Shown piece after piece: positions 8,256-16,492 of a DNA stretch of 28,536 nt (position 1 is the first letter of the stretch; each line of letters starts with the position of its first letter). The translations under genes were made by a program, and so were the position numbers. The notes under the pieces are model-generated. The model was not told the origin of the DNA. It saw only the letters and a list, made by a program, of their open reading frames with translations, and did not search any database. This DNA comes from DAMCZI01 sp032095175 (lineage in GTDB: Bacteria; Bacillota; Clostridia; Clostridiales; Caloramatoraceae): the NCBI GenBank assembly GCA_032095175.1, contig DAMCZI010000054.1, positions 1 to 28,536 on the forward strand, written 5' to 3'.

Positions 8256-9002
8256 CTATTTGTTCAAGGTTTCTCCACATTCATTACAGAATTTTGCACC
8301 TGGGTCATTTTCTGCTCCACACTTTGGACATGCAGAGCTGCCTAGTTTTGCACCACATTCGCTGCAGAATCTGGCACTTGCTTGATTTTCTGCGCCGCAT
8401 TTGGGACATTTGGGCATAGCAACAGATGCACCACAGTTACTACAGAATTTTCCCTGACCTGCTGGTTTTCCGCATTTAGGGCATATCATTTGGCGGCTTT
8501 TTATGCTCCCCTTAAAAACAGATGTCTTAGATGCCTTCTCCTCAATCTCTTCTCTCATTCTCTCTGCTCGCGCCTTAGACACAACAGCGCTCTCCCTTGG
8601 GGCACACTCAACACAAAGACCTTCATCCTCATTAAAGCAGTCATCACAAACCCATCTCTGACATCCGCTGCAGCGATGGAAATGTTCCTTAGCTTCATTA
8701 GCAGCCTTTCTAAAAGCAGCCTCATGCTCCTTATGCCATTCTGCTGTCATTCCATCAAATCGATTTGTAACAACACGTCCACCTTCCTCTAAGCCATAGG
8801 CAACATCATGTAAGCCCACCATTCTGGCTCCAGCTGATAACCCCTCGGATAATGTACGAAATATGTTACTCTTCTTTTGATTCACACATTCAATAAATGA
8901 TGTCTGATATCCATCACCACATATATCGCAGTAAAATTCAAACTGAAACCCTGCTTCCGTGCTGTTGTCATTGTAATTTCTTGTAAAGGACTGCATGCTC
9001 AT
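8256..9002 (-). CDS. Multi-zinc-ribbon protein (248 aa)
   Basis: A cysteine-rich cytoplasmic protein. CDIC (C25, C28) opens the N-terminus. A treble-clef-like cluster lies in the middle (C111/C114, C119/C122, C130/C133). Three DZANK-type zinc ribbons end the protein (C174/C177 with C187/C190, C199/C202 with C213/C216, C225/C228 with C239/C242), each of the form CPKCG...FCxxCG. A charged helix at about 137-160 links the parts. Zinc binding and protein or nucleic-acid scaffolding are likely; the specific role is unknown. The ATG at 9002 follows AAGGGGG, which overlaps the stop region of the upstream zinc-ribbon gene, so the two form an operon. Confidence 0.8.
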   Translation of the reverse strand: MSMQSFTRNYNDNSTEAGFQFEFYCDICGDGYQTSFIECVNQKKSNIFRTLSEGLSAGARMVGLHDVAYGLEEGGRVVTNRFDGMTAEWHKEHEAAFRKAANEAKEHFHRCSGCQRWVCDDCFNEDEGLCVECAPRESAVVSKARAERMREEIEEKASKTSVFKGSIKSRQMICPKCGKPAGQGKFCSNCGASVAMPKCPKCGAENQASARFCSECGAKLGSSACPKCGAENDPGAKFCNECGETLNK

Positions 9003-9014
9003 AATCTTTCCCCC

Positions 9015-9341
9015 TTATAACTTATTTCCACACCTTATGCATTTTCTTTCCTTTGTTAGAATTTGAATCTCAAGGCATTTTCGATTACTGCACTTCACTA
9101 AAACAGGAACACCACAATGCTCACATGTAAAAGCAGTAGCAGTTTCTCTACCACACTTAGTACATACAGCAACAAGCTTGATTCCACAGCTGCTGCATAT
9201 TTTCCAATTCTTTTGTATTGGATTACTGCACTTAGGACATCTCATCGAAAATGGATTTTCTTTCTCACAAATCGGGCATATCTGTGAATCTCCTGGGATA
9301 AGTTGATTACAATAAATACAGAATTTCTTGTAAGTAGCCAT
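9015..9341 (-). CDS. Small zinc-ribbon protein with eight cysteine pairs (108 aa)
   Basis: Eight cysteine pairs lie in 108 residues: C8/C11, C22/C25, C35/C38, C49/C52, C60/C63, C73/C76, C84/C89 and C101/C104. This is enough for about four rubredoxin-like zinc ribbons in tandem and almost nothing else. The open frame runs up to 9389, but the best start is the ATG at 9341, preceded by AAAGGGGG 11 nt upstream; the extra residues before it lack cysteines. Only 12 bp separate it from the next zinc-ribbon gene, so the products probably act together. Function unknown. Confidence 0.72.
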   Translation of the reverse strand: MATYKKFCIYCNQLIPGDSQICPICEKENPFSMRCPKCSNPIQKNWKICSSCGIKLVAVCTKCGRETATAFTCEHCGVPVLVKCSNRKCLEIQILTKERKCIRCGNKL

Positions 9342-9465
9342 TTTAGTAGCCGCCCCCTTTAAATCCATGGAATTCATACCTAAACACATTTAAACATGTC
9401 TTTCAATTTCAAATACACAGTGAAATATATCCATAACATTTGTATATTATATGATATTTAAATAA

Positions 9466-9619
9466 GGCATATTAAAGAAAATAACAAGTCAAAGATTTTG
9501 AGGATATTTTGCATCAGACAAGAAAATGAAAGCTCAAGCTAGGCTAACTTGAGCTTTCATTGATGAAGTATGACATAAAATAGTCCAAAATATTGACTTG
9601 TTATTTTCTTTAATACACC
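9466..9619. mobile_element. MITE-like palindromic element, copy 2 (154 bp)
   Basis: Nearly identical to 338-495. It has the same terminal inverted repeats (GGCATATTAAAG at the left, TTTAATACACC at the right) and the same inner stem, with a few bases of the central loop missing. A TAA direct repeat flanks it (9463-9465 and 9620-9622). It sits between the 3' end of the penicillin-binding protein gene and the zinc-ribbon operon. It is non-coding. Confidence 0.85.
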
Positions 9620-9665
9620 TAAATACCGATATATATATATATCTATATTTATAAAAGCTATTCAC

Positions 9666-9711
9666 TATAAAAAGGAAGGCATCAGCTTTTGATGTCTTCT
9701 TACCTTTTATA
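9666..9711 (-). terminator. Putative terminator after the penicillin-binding protein gene
   Basis: An imperfect hairpin pairs TATAAAAAGG...GCATCA with TGATGT...CCTTTTATA just beyond the stop codon of the minus-strand gene. A/T runs on both sides give U-rich tails in either direction. Confidence 0.6.
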
Positions 9712-9725
9712 ATTTAATTGTACAT

Positions 9726-11795
9726 TTACTTCACTTGATTAAAATAATATTCCATTATATTTCTAACCTTTGGCACTACATAATGGCTTCCCCCTCTATT
9801 TTTTACATCCTCTATAACCATGGCTGTAACAATTTTAGGGTTATCAGTATTCATACACACATACCAGCCATTTTGTTCTGATTCTTTATCACCCTTTGTT
9901 TTTTTAAGCTCGGCTGTACCAGTTTTTCCTGCCAGAGCTATACCTTTAACTTTCGCATTTGTGCCTGTTCTTGATAGATTCTCAACCACCTCATAAAGGG
10001 AATAGGATAAAAGCTTTATATTTTCGTCCGAAACAACATTTTCCTTCCATACCTTATCAGCCTTTTCTTTGCTAGTGATCTGAAGCTTAGGAACCATTAT
10101 ATTCCCCTCATTAACTATTGAGCTGTATATTAATGCAGTATGAAGTGGACTTATAAGTATTTCCCCCTGTCCATAACCGCTGTCAGCTAAAAGTATGTCA
10201 TTTTTAATATCATTGTTATTGGATATTCGGGATTTCTCAATTGGGTATTCTATGGGCATCTCTTCTCCAAATCCAAAATTACTGCATCCCTTTATAAACT
10301 CTTCCTTTCCAATTTCAAGTACCGTTTTTGCAAAATATATATTGTCGGAGTATACAAAGGCATCTCTTAAATTAACAGGTCTTTTAGGATCAACAATTCT
10401 ACTAACCATATACCCTCCCCAGGATTTATCAGCCTGCCATCTGCTACCCTGTATGTTTAAAGGCTTATCTGCCTGTATAACTCCTCTATCCAAGCCAATT
10501 GCTGCAGTTATAATCTTAAACGTAGAGCCCGGGGAATACAAACTTTTAAACCTATTAAGAAAAGGATTTTTATTGCTGTTTTTCCAAGCTAACCTCTGAG
10601 AATTAGGTACATAGGTAGTAACGACATTGGGATCATAGGATGGAGAGCTTACTAGAGCCATTATCTCCCCGCTCTTAGGGTTAATGGCTGCACATGCTCC
10701 TGCATCTCCATTCATTTCGTTATATATCTTCTTTTGAAGGTTACTCTCTACAGATAATCTTATTACTTCTCCATCCACAGGCTCTTTTTTCGCAATTGTT
10801 ATTCTTTGCTCATCTTCTTCATCTATTTTTCTTGAAATATATATCTCCGCCCCATTTTCTCCCTTAAGCCTTTTCTCATATACCTGCTCAAGCCCTGCCT
10901 TACCAATTAGGCTTCTTGAATCATATCCATCGCCTAATTTTTTCAATTCCTCTGCAGTTATTTCTCCAATATATCCAATCAATGAACCAAAAGCTTCCCC
11001 TCCTGGATATACCCTTCCTTCTACTTTTCTGGCTACCACCCCAGCAATCTTTTTTACCTCAGCTATCTTTTCTACTTTATCGCTGGATATGTTAATTATC
11101 GGTACAAAATAATCCGGGTTGGTATTTGCTTTTAACTTACTTTCTATAACCGAAGGTTTTATATCAAGTATATTTGCCATTTTTGCTATGTTTGCATCCT
11201 TATTTAGTACAAATTTACTGGGATGTATTCCAATAGAAGTGATGTAATCGTTTTCTGCAAGCATTTTTCCATTTCTATCACAAATCTCTCCTCTTTTTGC
11301 ATAAAGAGTTTTAATTCTAACCTTATCCCCGGGCTCCATGTTAGGGTATATCAATTTTTCATTCCATATCAATCTCCACTGGCTTTTGCCATTTACTTTT
11401 TCCTTTATAAAACTTGCCTCATAACCAGACAAATTAAGGTCACCCGCAACTGTTTTCATAGAAATGGAGAATGGTATCTTCATATTATCCATTCCATCTT
11501 CTTTAACCTTCTTACCCTCTCCAATTTGTATTCTAATGCTCTCTGCTTCTATCCCTTTATAGATTGCTTTATATCTATCTATAAAATGCTGCTCATCCAA
11601 ACTGGCTGTTGTTTTGCTTGAAAGCATGTCATACATCCCTTTAAAGTTTTGATTTTCCCATTGTTTTACATAGACCTTAAAGGACTTAGTAGGGTTCTCC
11701 TTTATATGTACCTTAAAAATAAATATTGATATTAAAACACCTGAAAATAATAATAGTATTGGAATATAAATTCTTTTTGTACGGTTATTTACCAT
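9726..11795 (-). CDS. Class B penicillin-binding protein with NTF2-like (MecA_N-type) domain
   Basis: A membrane-anchored peptidoglycan D,D-transpeptidase. One N-terminal span (about 9-28) is followed by an NTF2-like domain (about 35-150), as in MecA/PBP2a and PBP3-type enterococcal proteins. Next come the dimerisation domain (about 160-330) and the transpeptidase domain with all three motifs: STFK (nucleophile S424, K427), SDN (483-485) and KTG (624-626). The 689-aa length matches this subclass. It is transcribed alone on the minus strand. GGGTGAT precedes the ATG, and a TATAAT lies close upstream at 11815-11820. The domain architecture is that of low-affinity PBPs, but low beta-lactam affinity cannot be inferred from architecture alone; many clostridia carry such a protein as housekeeping or sporulation PBP. 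Confidence 0.92.
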   Translation of the reverse strand: MVNNRTKRIYIPILLLFSGVLISIFIFKVHIKENPTKSFKVYVKQWENQNFKGMYDMLSSKTTASLDEQHFIDRYKAIYKGIEAESIRIQIGEGKKVKEDGMDNMKIPFSISMKTVAGDLNLSGYEASFIKEKVNGKSQWRLIWNEKLIYPNMEPGDKVRIKTLYAKRGEICDRNGKMLAENDYITSIGIHPSKFVLNKDANIAKMANILDIKPSVIESKLKANTNPDYFVPIINISSDKVEKIAEVKKIAGVVARKVEGRVYPGGEAFGSLIGYIGEITAEELKKLGDGYDSRSLIGKAGLEQVYEKRLKGENGAEIYISRKIDEEDEQRITIAKKEPVDGEVIRLSVESNLQKKIYNEMNGDAGACAAINPKSGEIMALVSSPSYDPNVVTTYVPNSQRLAWKNSNKNPFLNRFKSLYSPGSTFKIITAAIGLDRGVIQADKPLNIQGSRWQADKSWGGYMVSRIVDPKRPVNLRDAFVYSDNIYFAKTVLEIGKEEFIKGCSNFGFGEEMPIEYPIEKSRISNNNDIKNDILLADSGYGQGEILISPLHTALIYSSIVNEGNIMVPKLQITSKEKADKVWKENVVSDENIKLLSYSLYEVVENLSRTGTNAKVKGIALAGKTGTAELKKTKGDKESEQNGWYVCMNTDNPKIVTAMVIEDVKNRGGSHYVVPKVRNIMEYYFNQVK

Positions 11796-11880
11796 TTAAT
11801 ATCACCCATTACATATTATACCATATGCTCTTTTTTATAATCATTACATATATATTAATCACACTAAAAATTTTAAATAA

Positions 11881-12105
11881 GGCGTATTAAATAGATGATT
11901 TATATTGACGTGTTTTTCGTAAAATGAAATCACCCCAAATCGAGAAACAAATGTTAACTCAATCTGGGGTGATTACCCTATGTGACTATTCAATTTTGGT
12001 ATCAAACCTTTCTTTTTTGTTTTGAATTTTTTACTGCTACCCTCTGTCATTAAATATTTGAGTTTAGAACATATCGAGCAATGCTCAATCATCTATTTAA
12101 ACTCC
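11881..12105. mobile_element. MITE-like element of a related family (225 bp)
   Basis: It begins GGCGTATTAAATAGATGAT, and the reverse complement of its right end reads GGAGTTTAAATAGATGAT, giving imperfect terminal repeats of about 19 bp. The outermost GGCGTATTAAA is shared with the other MITE family in the window, but the interior is unrelated. An internal stem (AATCACCCCA near 11929-11938 with TGGGGTGATT at 11965-11974) is strong. The left flank is TAA and the right is TAT, so no perfect target duplication is left. It lies in the leader region of the penicillin-binding protein gene. Confidence 0.6.
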
Positions 12106-12198
12106 TATTCAGGAGAGTAGTATGGGAATGGGTGGGCTTCATTTTACTAATAACCATGCTTGTCCTAAAATTTAACCTAGTAATAAATTAAACTTTTT

Positions 12199-12306
12199 GG
12201 TGGAATCACCTCGCTTAATAGTAATCAGGCTATTCATAGCTTCTGGCGGAATCACCTCGCTTAATAATAATCAGGCTATCCATAGCTTCTGGTGGAACCA
12301 CTTCCC
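12199..12306. repeat. 46-bp tandem repeat, two units plus partial third
   Basis: Units 12199-12244 and 12245-12290 differ at only four positions. A third partial unit (GGTGGAACCAC...) follows to about 12306. Each unit holds two small dyads: GGTG/CACC and GCTAT/ATAGC. The units lie downstream of a strong minus-strand promoter (12375-12403), so they are probably transcribed. Confidence 0.8.
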
Positions 12307-12374
12307 TTCCTCTTCATTTTGCATCCATTATTTTGTTTTCTTCTATGTTTATTTCTTTGTCTTTCTTTAATTAG

Positions 12375-12403
12375 ATTATAATACTTTTGCAAGTTATAGT
12401 CAA
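12375..12403 (-). promoter_or_regulatory. Strong sigma-A-type promoter (minus strand)
   Basis: TTGACT (12398-12403), exactly 17 bp, then TATAAT (12375-12380). No open frame follows closely. A transcript would run through the 46-bp repeats and the 11881-12105 element towards the penicillin-binding protein gene, leaving a leader of about 570 nt, or would give an untranslated RNA. Confidence 0.6.
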
Positions 12404-12624
12404 CCATCTTTCAGTATATTTATTCATATTTTTGCAATATTATTTTCTGATGCTTTTTAACATGCGCAAGCCTTTGATGCACAAGAGGCTTTGCATCATG
12501 CCATTTTAATATCAGGCATTTACCTCATGAACTTTTTCAACATAAATCTCTTGATTTTTCAGTTATATGATGTTTACTTTATTATTATCTTCATTTTTCC
12601 AAATATTCTAAACGTTATGCAAAG
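12404..12624. other. AT-rich intergenic stretch
   Basis: Together with 11796-12403 this makes an 830-bp gap without a convincing gene. This part holds only a weak hairpin (AAGCCT at 12468-12473 with AGGCTT at 12486-12491) that could end the transcript of the WYL regulator. No start codon with a ribosome site and a useful frame was found. Confidence 0.5.
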
Positions 12625-13545
12625 CTATTTATAGCTTAAAAGCATTTCTTTTATGTAACCTTCTGTTTCTTCCCTTAAATAGGAAGGGCTTAAAATCTCA
12701 CAATCCTTCCCAAAACTCAATATATGTTTAATTAAACCCTCTTCATAGGGAAAAAAGTCTTCAACGATAAAATTTCCATCTTCTTCGAGCCTTATACTTT
12801 CCTTATCAAAATACTCGCTTAATTGTTCTCCTATTCTACTTGTAAATTTCAATGTAACCTTAATACTTTTTTCGTTATATCCTTCAGCAAATATCTTACG
12901 CAGCCCTTCATTTGAAATATTCCTCTTTAAGAATATATCACCAAGCTTTAAATTTCTTATTCTAACCAATTTAAACTTTCTATAATCACTTCTATTTCTA
13001 CAAAATGCAACCAAATACCATTCACCACAGATGAATTCTATCTGAATAGGCTCCGCTATTCTTTTTGAACATTCAATTCTCCTGTTTATATAATCAAATT
13101 CCAGAAGTCTGCTGTCCTCAATTGCTTTATCAATTAAAAACAGGGCTTCTTTAAGCTCATTTTCCATGCTAAAATGAGACATATTTATTTTAAGCCTGTT
13201 ATTTTCAACATTTCCCTTTTCATAAACATTCTTAAACTTTAGTATCATATCATTAAACTTCTGGTTCCTTCCAAAAAGGAAGCTTAAATTATCCATTACA
13301 GGCATCAGTGCTTGAATTTCCTTTTTATCAAGAAAAAGATTATCCAGATTGTAGTTTTCCATTATGTAATAGCCTCCACCTTTCCCTCCAGTGGAAGCTA
13401 TAGGCACACCCGCTTCACATATTTTATCTATGTCTCTATATATCGTTCTTAGGGACACCTCAAAATGCTCTGCAAGCTCCTTTCCTGTAACTAAACCTTT
13501 ATCTGAAATTATTAATAATATGGATAATAACCTATCAACTCTCAT
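12625..13545 (-). CDS. WYL-domain transcriptional regulator (YafY/DeoR-like)
   Basis: A cytoplasmic DNA-binding regulator of 306 aa. The N-terminal winged helix covers about 5-60, with SLRTIYRDIDKICEAGVPI as the HTH recognition helix and following turn. A central WYL domain spans about 137-206, with the diagnostic EWYLVAFCR at 175-183, and a C-terminal extension (WCX) covers about 225-300. WYL domains are thought to sense nucleotide or other small ligands. The ATG at 13545 has GGGAAGG 9 nt upstream. There is no co-directional partner gene close by, so the target is not evident; such genes often regulate themselves or a distant locus. Confidence 0.9.
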   Translation of the reverse strand: MRVDRLLSILLIISDKGLVTGKELAEHFEVSLRTIYRDIDKICEAGVPIASTGGKGGGYYIMENYNLDNLFLDKKEIQALMPVMDNLSFLFGRNQKFNDMILKFKNVYEKGNVENNRLKINMSHFSMENELKEALFLIDKAIEDSRLLEFDYINRRIECSKRIAEPIQIEFICGEWYLVAFCRNRSDYRKFKLVRIRNLKLGDIFLKRNISNEGLRKIFAEGYNEKSIKVTLKFTSRIGEQLSEYFDKESIRLEEDGNFIVEDFFPYEEGLIKHILSFGKDCEILSPSYLREETEGYIKEMLLSYK

Positions 13546-13575
13546 TTTATAAACCTTCCCACTATATAGTATATA

Positions 13576-13755
13576 TCAATCCTTTAGATTATAAATATCA
13601 GAGAATTCAATGCTTATTCTTTCAATTTTATCCTGATCAAATGCAATCGTTTTTTCTTCCAACTCAGTATCAAATATTAATGAAACACCTTTACTCTCAA
13701 TATTCTTTATGCTTCTAAACAACAGCCTTTTAATTTTATTTGGCATTGTTTCCAT
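13576..13755 (-). pseudogene. Fossil of a sensor histidine kinase (DHp/ATPase junction)
   Basis: A 59-codon minus-strand frame that encodes the segment KGVSLIFDTELEEKTIAF followed by DQDKIERI. This is the stretch that links the dimerisation helix to the HATPase N-box in PAS-type clostridial histidine kinases (normally ...IIFDT..EE....D..KIERI.LNLLSNAIKFT). The expected LNLLSNAIKF never follows; the frame drifts and stops at 13576-13578. A weak GAG-ATG start has no good ribosome site. The rest of the 13546-13929 gap (from 13756) is AT-rich with no gene. I read it as the internal remnant of a deleted kinase gene; identification is from remembered motif similarity. Confidence 0.6.
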
Positions 13756-13929
13756 CTCTGAACTACCATTATATATTACAATAACTATATCTTACCATAG
13801 CCCATGGGGCGGTCAATAAAAATGTTTATATTATTTATATAACATTAAAAATCTTACATTTTATCTTTACAAGCAACCCTTGGAAATCAGTTCAACCATA
13901 GAATGTTTTGAAGTTAAACTGTTAGAGTT

Positions 13930-14706
13930 TTACAACGTATATGGAATTTTAAAAAGCTTCTTTGCATTCTCACTTGTTTTTGCAGCAACTCTATCAAATG
14001 GAATCCTTCTTAATTCCGCTATCATTCCAACAACATATCTTACATATAATGGTTCATTTCTCCTTCGTCCTGCCTCTGCTGGAGTTAGGCATGGCGAATC
14101 AGTTTCTGTTAGCAGGTATTCCATGGGAACTTCCCTTGCAACATCCCTTAGCTTCTGAGCACTCTTATAGGTAACTGGTCCTGCAATAGATATATAAAAT
14201 CCCATATCAACATATTTTCTTGCCAATTCTGCGTCCCCTGAATAGCAATGCATAACTCCCTTTAGACTGCCATCTGCTTCTTCCTTCAATATATTATAGG
14301 TGTCTATATTTGCTTCCCTGTCATGAACTACTACTGGAAGATCAATTTCCTTTGCAAGCCTAATTTGCTCCACAAACCATTTTTTCTGTATATCCTTTGG
14401 AACATCATGATAATGATAATCCAATCCGCATTCCCCTATTGCTATAACCTTTTTATCCTTAGCAAGCTCCTTTAAAGCTTCTATTGTACTATAATCCATT
14501 TCATCAGTACCACAGGGATGAACACCAACACTGGCATATATGTTACTATGTCTTCTAGCTAAAGCAGCAGCTTTTTTTGAGCTTTCTAGGGATCCTCCTG
14601 ACACTATTACATATTCTATCCCATCCTGCTCCAAACCTTTAATAAGCCTATCTCTGTCCCTATCAAACACATCATCACATAAATGAGCATGACTATCAAT
14701 AAGCAT
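13930..14706 (-). CDS. tatD: TatD family metal-dependent DNase
   Basis: A TIM-barrel metal-dependent hydrolase, cytoplasmic, with 3'-5' DNase activity in characterised members. The metal ligands are all present: SHAH (H6, H8), GECGLDY (E92), H128, H153 and ETDSP (D203). The GVHP segment (61-64), the RNEP segment (216-219) and the C-terminal TSENAKKLF complete the family pattern. Length 258 aa is standard. AAAGGGGG lies 8 nt before the ATG at 14706. In many Firmicutes this gene follows metG; here it follows an ABC-2 operon running the same way but is separated from it by that operon's terminator, so it is a separate unit. Confidence 0.93.
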   Translation of the reverse strand: MLIDSHAHLCDDVFDRDRDRLIKGLEQDGIEYVIVSGGSLESSKKAAALARRHSNIYASVGVHPCGTDEMDYSTIEALKELAKDKKVIAIGECGLDYHYHDVPKDIQKKWFVEQIRLAKEIDLPVVVHDREANIDTYNILKEEADGSLKGVMHCYSGDAELARKYVDMGFYISIAGPVTYKSAQKLRDVAREVPMEYLLTETDSPCLTPAEAGRRRNEPLYVRYVVGMIAELRRIPFDRVAAKTSENAKKLFKIPYTL

Positions 14707-14795
14707 TTCTATTTCCCCCTTTTATCTGTTCTTTTTCAGTTTACAAATTAATTATAAATTAGAATAGCTGACATCTGTATGTCGGCCATATAAAA

Positions 14796-14836
14796 ATATC
14801 AGGGGTATGAGAATATTAATTTCATACCCCTGATAT
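14796..14836 (-). terminator. Rho-independent terminator of the ABC-2 operon
   Basis: A perfect 15-bp stem (ATATCAGGGGTATGA and its complement) has an 11-nt loop. On the minus strand it is followed by TTTTTATA, 24 bp past the permease stop codon. Confidence 0.93.
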
Positions 14837-14859
14837 CCATACCATTAATTATTAACTTT

Positions 14860-16491
14860 TTACCATGATATATTAAAACTCTTTTTCCATAAGAAAATAT
14901 TTAAAATAAGCATTACAAGCATGTATATATATATTCCCAAAGCAGCTAAAGTACAAGCATAGTGTATTCCTGCTAAAACTGCTAAAAAGATCATAAGTAC
15001 AATGGATATTATCCCATTACCCTGCTGCGCAGCCTCAAAGGGTTGTGAAAAGGGTAATTCTTTTCCTGTGGCTTTAAAGCAAACCACTGTAAACATCAAT
15101 ATAGTTAAAAGCACCAGTATAAGATCCGGTATTATTCTTACTCCAAATATAATAACAAATATTATACTATCAACAGCATATAACGGAAGCAAAAGCCTTA
15201 CAACAAGCGCCTTTAATGTTCCCTTGAATATTGGTGCTGTATTTTTTAGAGGTAAAGCATTATATATCCATCGCCCTTTATAGGTTTCAGAGTATTTCAT
15301 ACTCATAACCAGCATTGGAACAAAAATTGTACATAAATATATATTTAGATAGGATTTGCTTGAAGCTATATCAACCAATTTTTCATATCTTAGGTTGTTG
15401 ATTATAAATAAAAAAGGAAACACCAATGCAAGTCCAAGTGAAGGATATATCCTAAGTTTAAACTGTCTTTCGTTTTTTAGCATATGTAAAGCAAAGTTGA
15501 AAAAGGTTCTTTCCTCTCCTTTTGAACAAATCATTTTGGATAATACATTAAGTATTCCACTGTGTTCTTTCTTTCCCTTTGAACTGCTGTTGGTTAGCTT
15601 TTGAATGTTTTTTTCAAAGGAAGGCATAAAGCTTACATATAGAACTATTGATATTATCGGCACAATAAGTGCAAGGGAAGAAAAAATTATATAATATGTA
15701 TTCCCCATCCCATTCATCACCAGTTCGAAGGGTGCCCCAAACCATACTGGTACTATAAGGTACTGCCACCATGCTGGTTTAAACACAACATCCAGGTTTA
15801 TAAAATTAAATAACCTTCCTACCATTTGATATCCAATTGCCATGGCTAAAGATAGGGCTATTTGAACATAATTTATTATATCCTTCAGCTTCTCTCCATC
15901 AAAAAACTTTAATATAAGCATATATAGCAAAGCTGTCAGCATCACAATAAATAAATCCATTAATATTATTTCAAACAAAAACAATAGGAAAAACAAGAAC
16001 CCATTCTTTATCAACGCTGCGATCAATGCAGGCCCTGTAAGGGAAAATGTTATCATAAACATATATATCAATATATGTATGATCTTTGCTGCACTTATCG
16101 TTTTGCTCTTCACCGGCTTTGAAAGTATAATGCTTTTATCCCTTACATCTAAGAGTACAGATGAGAAATCTGATATTATAGAGGTCATAAGCATAAACAT
16201 AAGTAATCCAAAGGTAAGACTCATCTGAAAGATAAAATTCTTTCCCATCACAATAAATGGTATTATAAACAGCCCAATAACTACGTAATACCACAATGAT
16301 TTTTTAAAGTTGTTTTCACCCTTATTCTCTTTTTGACCTTTTGCCGAATTGGCTATTATAGTTGGAACTCTTCTTCCATCCATAATAAGCTTTATCTGAA
16401 GTATTTTCCTCATCAAATCATATTCAATTCCTATTTTTTCAAAAACACTTTTAAACTTATCTAAAAACCTTAATACCATAAAATCCTTCAT
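14860..16491 (-). CDS. ABC-2 type exporter permease
   Basis: The 543-aa integral membrane subunit of an ABC-2 exporter. About twelve hydrophobic segments occur from about residue 68 to the C-terminus, with a soluble N-terminal stretch of 65 residues and a cytoplasmic loop near 300-340. There is no ATPase motif, as expected. The ATG at 16491 comes one base after the TGA of the ATPase gene, so the pair is translationally coupled. The substrate is unknown; large permeases of this kind in clostridia are usually annotated only as putative ABC exporters. Confidence 0.85.
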   Translation of the reverse strand: MKDFMVLRFLDKFKSVFEKIGIEYDLMRKILQIKLIMDGRRVPTIIANSAKGQKENKGENNFKKSLWYYVVIGLFIIPFIVMGKNFIFQMSLTFGLLMFMLMTSIISDFSSVLLDVRDKSIILSKPVKSKTISAAKIIHILIYMFMITFSLTGPALIAALIKNGFLFFLLFLFEIILMDLFIVMLTALLYMLILKFFDGEKLKDIINYVQIALSLAMAIGYQMVGRLFNFINLDVVFKPAWWQYLIVPVWFGAPFELVMNGMGNTYYIIFSSLALIVPIISIVLYVSFMPSFEKNIQKLTNSSSKGKKEHSGILNVLSKMICSKGEERTFFNFALHMLKNERQFKLRIYPSLGLALVFPFLFIINNLRYEKLVDIASSKSYLNIYLCTIFVPMLVMSMKYSETYKGRWIYNALPLKNTAPIFKGTLKALVVRLLLPLYAVDSIIFVIIFGVRIIPDLILVLLTILMFTVVCFKATGKELPFSQPFEAAQQGNGIISIVLMIFLAVLAGIHYACTLAALGIYIYMLVMLILNIFLWKKSFNISW

Positions 16492-16492
16492 A

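Noticed and set aside
8201..8792. Plus-strand open frames opposite the zinc-ribbon genes
   Set aside because: They are antisense to frames with clear cysteine-motif conservation, have no ribosome sites, and cross the terminator hairpin.
12199..12306. Possible CRISPR array
   Set aside because: The units are directly adjacent 46-mers with no spacers between them and only two and a third copies; there are no cas genes.
12199..12306. T-box or other riboswitch suggested by GGTGGAAYCACC
   Set aside because: There is no specifier loop, no antiterminator/terminator pair and no matching downstream gene; the resemblance to a T-box sequence is superficial and repeats in tandem.
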